Source: Mesorhizobium_G sp050247155 (GTDB lineage: Bacteria > Pseudomonadota > Alphaproteobacteria > Rhizobiales > Rhizobiaceae). From it: a DNA stretch of 64,000 bases. Shown here piece by piece: positions 60,056-64,000 of this stretch (position 1 is its first letter; every line of letters begins with the position of its first letter). The notes below the pieces were generated by a model. That model did no database searches and had not been told where the DNA came from. It saw only the letters and a list, made by a program, of their open reading frames with translations. A program made the position numbers and the translations under genes. The DNA is taken from contig JBFWUS010000022.1 of assembly GCA_050247155.1 (NCBI GenBank), forward strand, positions 5,393 through 69,392, given 5' to 3'.

Positions 60056-61590
60056 GCGCCCATCCCGCGACGATCGGGTGGCTGGCGGCGCACGAGTTCC
60101 GGCTTTCCTGGCGCGACTGGTTCTATCTTCTGACCGGAGGAAAGGCATCGCGCGTCCGCCGCGTCGTCGTCTTCGTGATCGTCGCGGCGCTGTTGGCACA
60201 CGCTTTCGCGGCCTTCGTGCTGGGCCGCTTCACGGCGGCGGATTTTTCTGTGCCGCGCGCCAACTACTTGCTGATGACCGGCGGCTTGCTGCTCTATTTC
60301 TGCCTCATGACCTCGCAGGCGATGGAGGCGACGACGCGCGTGCTGTACGCGCGCGCCGACCTCGACCTGCTGCATTCTTCGCCAGTCGCCTTGCGCCGGG
60401 TCTTCATCGTGCGCCTGTCGATGATCGCGCTGTCGATGGCGACGATGGCGATGGTCATCGCTTCGCCCTTCATCAACGTCGCGGCCTGGCGCGAAGGCGC
60501 CTGGTGGCTCACGGCTTATGGCGTCGTGTTCGCCACGGGCTGCATGGCCGCGGCGCTGGCGATTATGTTGACCGCTTTCCTCTTCAATGTGCTCGGGCCG
60601 AGGCGGACCCGCTTCGCCGCGCAACTCGTGGCGGCGATCGTCGGCGCGCTGTTCGTCATCGGTTTGCAAATCCTCGCCATCTTCACGACCGATACGCTGT
60701 CGCACCTGTCGGTGCTGCAGGAAGACTGGCTGGTGGCGATCGCGCCGCCGGAGGAAAGCTTCTGGTGGTGGCCGGCGCGCGCCGCGCTCGGCGACACGGT
60801 CAGGCTGGCATGGGTGCTCGGGTTGACACTTGCCTTTGTGGCCGTCGTCGTCGCGGTCTTTTCCTGGCGCTTCGTCAGCTACACGGCGCTGGCCGCCAAT
60901 GTCGGCGAGCAGGGATCGCCGCGAGCGCGCCAAGGCGGAGCGTTCAAGCTGAAATCGCCGGCGCAGGCCTTGCGGCAGAAAGAGTGGACACTGCTGCTGC
61001 GCGACCCTTGGCTGATCTCGCAAAGCCTTATGCAACTGCTCTACATGCTGCCGCCGGCCATCCTGTTGTGGAAGAACTATGGCCACGGCACGCATGCCCT
61101 GGTGCTGATCATCCCGGTGCTGGTGATGGCGTCGGGCCAACTCGCGGGCGGGCTGGCCTGGCTGGCGATCTCCGGCGAGGACGCGCCGGACCTCGTCGCC
61201 ACCGCCCCGGTGACGCCGGCCCGGCTGATCCGTGCGAAGGTCGAAGCCGTGCTGAGCGCGATCATGATGGTGGTCATGCCGTTCGTGATCGCTTTTGCCA
61301 TCGTGTCGACCTGGCATGCGATTGTGCTCGCGGCTGGTGCTGTTCTCGCTGCCGTGTCCGCCACGATGATCCAGCTATGGTTCCGGGCGCAGGCTCGGCG
61401 CGCGCAATTCCACCGCCGCCAGACCTCGTCGCGCATCGCCACATTCGCGGAAGCTTTTTCCTCGGTCGGCTGGGCAGGCACGGCGGGGCTTTTTGCCAGC
61501 GGGTTGGAGATTGTCGGCACGATCGCCGCGATGCTTACCTTGCTGACGCTGGCCGTGACCTATTTCGTCGCGCCGAGGACGCCGCGTTAG
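60052..61590 (+). CDS. ABC-2 type exporter membrane subunit
   Basis: A 512-residue protein with about ten helices, coupled to the preceding ATPase (ATGA overlap). Helical segments include VFVIVAALLAHAFAAFVLGR, VVFATGCMAAALAIMLTAFL, FAAQLVAAIVGALFVIGLQI and MMVVMPFVIAFAIVSTWHAI. The cytoplasmic KEWTLLLRDPWLISQSLMQL loop is common in ABC-2 exporters of this size. The substrate is unknown. Downstream, 103 bases separate it from the L,D-transpeptidase. Confidence 0.82.
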   Translation: MSAHPATIGWLAAHEFRLSWRDWFYLLTGGKASRVRRVVVFVIVAALLAHAFAAFVLGRFTAADFSVPRANYLLMTGGLLLYFCLMTSQAMEATTRVLYARADLDLLHSSPVALRRVFIVRLSMIALSMATMAMVIASPFINVAAWREGAWWLTAYGVVFATGCMAAALAIMLTAFLFNVLGPRRTRFAAQLVAAIVGALFVIGLQILAIFTTDTLSHLSVLQEDWLVAIAPPEESFWWWPARAALGDTVRLAWVLGLTLAFVAVVVAVFSWRFVSYTALAANVGEQGSPRARQGGAFKLKSPAQALRQKEWTLLLRDPWLISQSLMQLLYMLPPAILLWKNYGHGTHALVLIIPVLVMASGQLAGGLAWLAISGEDAPDLVATAPVTPARLIRAKVEAVLSAIMMVVMPFVIAFAIVSTWHAIVLAAGAVLAAVSATMIQLWFRAQARRAQFHRRQTSSRIATFAEAFSSVGWAGTAGLFASGLEIVGTIAAMLTLLTLAVTYFVAPRTPR

Positions 61591-61723
61591 CCGCTGTCCC
61601 GCGGCCATGTTTTCGCCGATTCGGGAATCTGTTATCGCTCCCGTCGAGGGTGGCTTGGGTTCGCCCGACAGGCTTGACCGATTTGGGGGCAAAATGGCTG
61701 ATTTTTCGATTATTTCCGGGCGC

Positions 61724-62467
61724 ATGAACCGGCGCGTTTTCCTCGGCGGCGCGGCGGGCGTGGCCGGGGCGGGGCTGACCGGCATCTCCGCGCTTCCGGC
61801 AGCCGCTCAGGTTCCGGTGCTGGGCAGCTACGGCGAGATGTATGCCGGGCTGACCGATGGCGGCCACAGGCTTCCGGCGATCCCGATCGACAAGATGGAC
61901 CAGCGCTATCTGCGAAAAATAGTTATCGATCCGACCTCCCAGAAACCCGGCACGGTGGTGGTCGATACCACGACGCACTTCCTCTATTTCGTGCTGCCGG
62001 GACGAAAGGCGGTGCGCTATGGCGTTAGCCTCGGCAAGGCCGGATTTGACTGGGTGGGCACCGCCAACATCCAGTTCAAGAAGGCATGGCCGGTGTGGAC
62101 GCCGCCGGCGGAGATGATCGAGCGCCGGCCGGAACTGGCGAAATACGCCAAGGGCATGCCGGCAGGCCCGCAAAGCCCGCTGGGGGCGCGGGCGCTCTAT
62201 CTGTTCAAGAACGGCAAGGACACGATGTACCGCCTGCACGGCACGCCGGAATGGAACTCGATCGGCAAGAACGCCTCGTCGGGTTGCGTGCGCATGCTGA
62301 ACCAGGACGTTATCGACCTGTTCGCCCGTGTCAGCGGCCCGACGCCGGTGCAGGTGCGCCACTCCATGTATCTCGGTGCGAACACGGCAGCCGTGCCGGC
62401 GACGTCCGCGCCGACCACCGAAGCGATCGATACGGGCGTGCCGGAGGGCGCCGAGAAGGTGGAGTAA
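61724..62467 (+). CDS. L,D-transpeptidase (YkuD) with twin-arginine signal
   Basis: A 247-residue periplasmic enzyme forming 3-3 crosslinks or attaching proteins to peptidoglycan. The YkuD domain (about residues 70-215) ends with the catalytic motif RLHGTPEW ... SSGCVRM, nucleophile Cys188. The N-terminus MNRRVFLGGAAGVAGAGLTG, ending LPAAAQ, is a twin-arginine-like signal (RRxFL), so export through the tatABC system of this window is likely. ATG 61694 (MADFSIISGR) is an alternative start giving a longer n-region. The Pro/Thr-rich C-terminal tail lies after residue 215. Confidence 0.9.
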   Translation: MNRRVFLGGAAGVAGAGLTGISALPAAAQVPVLGSYGEMYAGLTDGGHRLPAIPIDKMDQRYLRKIVIDPTSQKPGTVVVDTTTHFLYFVLPGRKAVRYGVSLGKAGFDWVGTANIQFKKAWPVWTPPAEMIERRPELAKYAKGMPAGPQSPLGARALYLFKNGKDTMYRLHGTPEWNSIGKNASSGCVRMLNQDVIDLFARVSGPTPVQVRHSMYLGANTAAVPATSAPTTEAIDTGVPEGAEKVE

Positions 62468-62469
62468 CA

Positions 62470-63234
62470 TCAGGACGTGTCATGGCGCTGCACGGCCCCG
62501 AAAGCGAGACCGTGGACGTTGTGAAGAACCTCATGGATTTCATGCGAAGGCCGGCGGTTTGAATCCGGCGACAGCCAGTCGCGCCGTCGCGATCCCGGCG
62601 GCAGCCCCGGCTTCAAGGGCAAGAGGCGGCGTGTAAAACCCCGATCGCGGCGCACGCGCCAGCGTTCGAAACGCCGCGCTTGGCCGGGCAAATCATCGAG
62701 CGCTTCGGCGAGCGCGGTGATGCGCAGGCCAAGCCGCGCGGCATTGACCGGAGCATCCGGCGATGGCGGTGACGGAAGCGGGGCTCGATCGGCTCCACCC
62801 GACGCCCAGATGCGCGGCTCTAGATGGGCCGGTGTATAGCGCATGCTGCGCCGAAACGGTCGTCGCAACGGGTCGATCAGCGGGAAGGCATAGCGGCGAG
62901 CCGCTTCGGTGGTCGTCTTGGGTTTGCTCTCGGCAGGCGGCGCGATGTCCGCCCGGCCGAGAGTCCAGAGCGGAGCTGGCGTGGGTTTTGGCTTTGTCGG
63001 GAGCCGCGCCGGTGTGGCTTTTTCCTTCGAGCCTTCGGGCGCTGTAAGCGCGAAAATGATGATCAGTCGCCGCACCGCCGACTCAGCCGGCCGCAGAAGC
63101 CGCAACACCGCGCGATGGAGCGGGCGGGGCAGGGTGCGAAGGTCGCTATCGCTCAGCCCGGCCATGGCGAACAGCATAGCGACGATGCGCTTCAGCGCCT
63201 CGCTATGTCTTTCGATTGCCAAATTCCAGTCCAT
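62470..63234 (-). CDS. Unrecognised basic protein
   Basis: A 254-residue protein of unknown family. The first 65 residues (MDWNLAIERHSEALKRIVAM, then LFAMAGLSD, and a hydrophobic RRLIIIFALTAP) look helical and possibly membrane-associated. The remainder is Arg/Pro-rich and of low complexity (PARLPTKPKPTPAPLWTLGR; PPSPDAPVNAARLGLRITAL; PLKPGLPPGSRRRDWLSPDS). It is convergent with the L,D-transpeptidase gene, 2 bp apart. Similar proline/arginine-rich proteins occur in rhizobia but no function is known to me. The ATG at 63234 is preferred to the earlier GTG-like start at 63261. Confidence 0.6.
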   Translation of the reverse strand: MDWNLAIERHSEALKRIVAMLFAMAGLSDSDLRTLPRPLHRAVLRLLRPAESAVRRLIIIFALTAPEGSKEKATPARLPTKPKPTPAPLWTLGRADIAPPAESKPKTTTEAARRYAFPLIDPLRRPFRRSMRYTPAHLEPRIWASGGADRAPLPSPPSPDAPVNAARLGLRITALAEALDDLPGQARRFERWRVRRDRGFTRRLLPLKPGLPPGSRRRDWLSPDSNRRPSHEIHEVLHNVHGLAFGAVQRHDTS

Positions 63235-63377
63235 GCCATCGCCTCGATCACTCGCAGCCATCCTCCCACGGGTCTTGAGGGCGTGGATGAAATTTTCGCA
63301 GATTACGGGCGCGAGCGGCGGAGGCCAAGGCGAAGAATTGGGGAGATATCAGGGTTTTGGAGTGCGCGGCGTAAGCC

Positions 63378-63668
63378 TCACATCAGTTGCCAGGCAATGT
63401 CCTGCCATTGCGAATTGGCTTGTTCGATCAGGTTGATTTTCCACTGGCGTGGCCATTTCTTCATGATCTTCTCGCGTCGGATGGCTTCGGTGACGAGATC
63501 GTGTTCCTCGAACCATACGAGCCGCTTGACGCCGTAGCGGGCGGCGAAGCGCGAGCCCGTCCCGGTCTGGTGTTGGAACAGGCGTCCAGGAAGGTCCGAC
63601 GTCACGCCGATGTACAGCGTGCCGTTCTTCTGCGACGCCAGCATGTAGACATAGCCCTTGCGGGACAT
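63378..63668 (-). CDS. GIY-YIG domain protein (putative nuclease, YhbQ-like)
   Basis: A 96-residue single-domain GIY-YIG protein: KGYVYMLASQKNGTLYIGVT gives the GIY(Y-V-Y) and YIG motifs, then DLPGRLFQHQTGTGSRFAAR (catalytic Arg region), YGVKRLVWFEE and EAIRREKIMKKWPRQWKINL with the Glu and Lys. Such small proteins are widespread solitary nucleases of unclear role and are sometimes multi-copy in rhizobia. The start is ATG 63668. No recognisable repair genes neighbour it. A palindromic intergenic element lies just upstream. Confidence 0.88.
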   Translation of the reverse strand: MSRKGYVYMLASQKNGTLYIGVTSDLPGRLFQHQTGTGSRFAARYGVKRLVWFEEHDLVTEAIRREKIMKKWPRQWKINLIEQANSQWQDIAWQLM

Positions 63669-63699
63669 TTTGTGCTTCCTGAGGCGGCTCCTTGGCCGG

Positions 63700-63982
63700 C
63701 GGCAATCCTACACTGGCTCTGATGTTTGCTCTAAATCCTACACCGACACTGATATCCCATACACAAAGGCATGGATTCCTGATGACCTCCGCTTCGCTTT
63801 GCTCGCTCCGGCACAGGAATGACGGACTTAATTTGTGGCTTCCGCCAATCACCAGCGTTGACGACTGGCGGCAACGAAACCGCAATGCGTCATTCCTGTG
63901 CCGGAGCGAGCGAAGCGGAGCGGAGGTCATCAGGAATCCATGCCTGACCCGACCGGCCAGCAGAAACGGTGTAGGATTGCCG
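63700..63982. repeat. Nested palindromic element in the gene-free end of the window
   Basis: The last 332 bases contain no gene. An inner inverted repeat of 56 bp per arm (63768-63823 and 63889-63944, 54 of 56 positions matching, starting GGCATGGATTCCTGATGACC) surrounds a 65-bp centre. Outside it a 14-bp pair, CGGCAATCCTACAC (63700-63713) and GTGTAGGATTGCCG (63969-63982), repeats the symmetry, and AATCCTACAC recurs directly at 63735-63744. The form is that of a mobile or MITE-like palindromic repeat. Confidence 0.8.
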
Positions 63983-64000
63983 TATTGCGCAAACTGGTGG

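Noticed and set aside
60000..61727. A 575-codon open frame over the ABC permease
   Set aside because: It is out of phase with the clearly membrane-spanning permease, lacks hydrophobic periodicity, and exists because of the high GC content.
1..64000. CRISPR arrays, insertion sequences with transposases, prophage genes
   Set aside because: None seen: there are no regularly spaced direct repeats with unique spacers and no transposase, integrase or phage structural proteins; the repeats present are solitary palindromic elements.

Overview
The window is a GC-rich, densely packed chromosomal segment of an alphaproteobacterium of the order Hyphomicrobiales. The best fit is a Mesorhizobium/Phyllobacteriaceae-like organism; this is an inference from gene content and no database was searched. 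Supporting signs are the block nagZ-scpAB-tatABC-serS-surE-pcm-nlpD-yajC-secDF, a 2844-residue cyclic beta-1,2-glucan synthase (ndvB) next to its exporter (ndvA), a hut operon using the HutF/HutG route, and intergenic mosaic repeats with arms such as CCCTCTGTCCTGCCGGACAT that recall rhizobial RIME-type elements.

Layout. 1-6056: end of nagZ, scpA-scpB (chromosome condensation), a toxin-antitoxin pair inserted between scpB and tatA, tatABC (export of folded proteins), serS. 6071-6263: palindromic repeat. 6305-10224: surE, pcm, an NlpD-like LysM/M23 lipoprotein and, on the opposite strand, a DUF815 ATPase. 10318-13935: promoter and hairpin, yajC, a 178-bp palindromic element, fused secDF and an Mth938/NDUFAF3-like gene. 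13961-14090: second copy of the repeat, then cobQ. 15596-18618: two VOC proteins with an AraC regulator, a TauE/SafE permease and a TerB-like protein.

18615-28054 is a complete histidine-utilisation locus: hutC and hutF leftward, hutI-hutH-hutG-hutU, a YjiH/GATE-type permease and hutD rightward. The two arms diverge from an 89-bp gap carrying a perfect 14-bp palindrome that is the likely HutC operator. 28237-38769: ndvB and ndvA (periplasmic cyclic glucan). 38766-40990: modB-modC-modE without modA. 41035-41108: tRNA-Gln(CTG). 41240-49297: flippase-like membrane protein, ppx/gppA, rlmE, a drug-efflux MFS, ligA, azlC-azlD. 49294-55895: aminopeptidase P, a DUF1127 protein, prmA, a Sco1-like copper chaperone with an adjacent 45-residue gene, cytochrome b561, CreA, a hexapeptide acyltransferase and an SDR. 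56009-63668: DAACS symporter, AGE-family epimerase, a two-gene ABC exporter, an L,D-transpeptidase with a twin-arginine signal, an unrecognised basic protein and a GIY-YIG protein. The last 330 bases hold another palindromic element and no gene.

Most of the window is ordinary core genome and no wholly new multi-gene system is evident. The points most worth a second look are the toxin-antitoxin pair with two palindromic operators and a fused antitoxin, a low-GC3 inserted patch inside serS, the GATE permease inside the hut operon, the modBCE cluster without modA, and three different classes of palindromic intergenic element.
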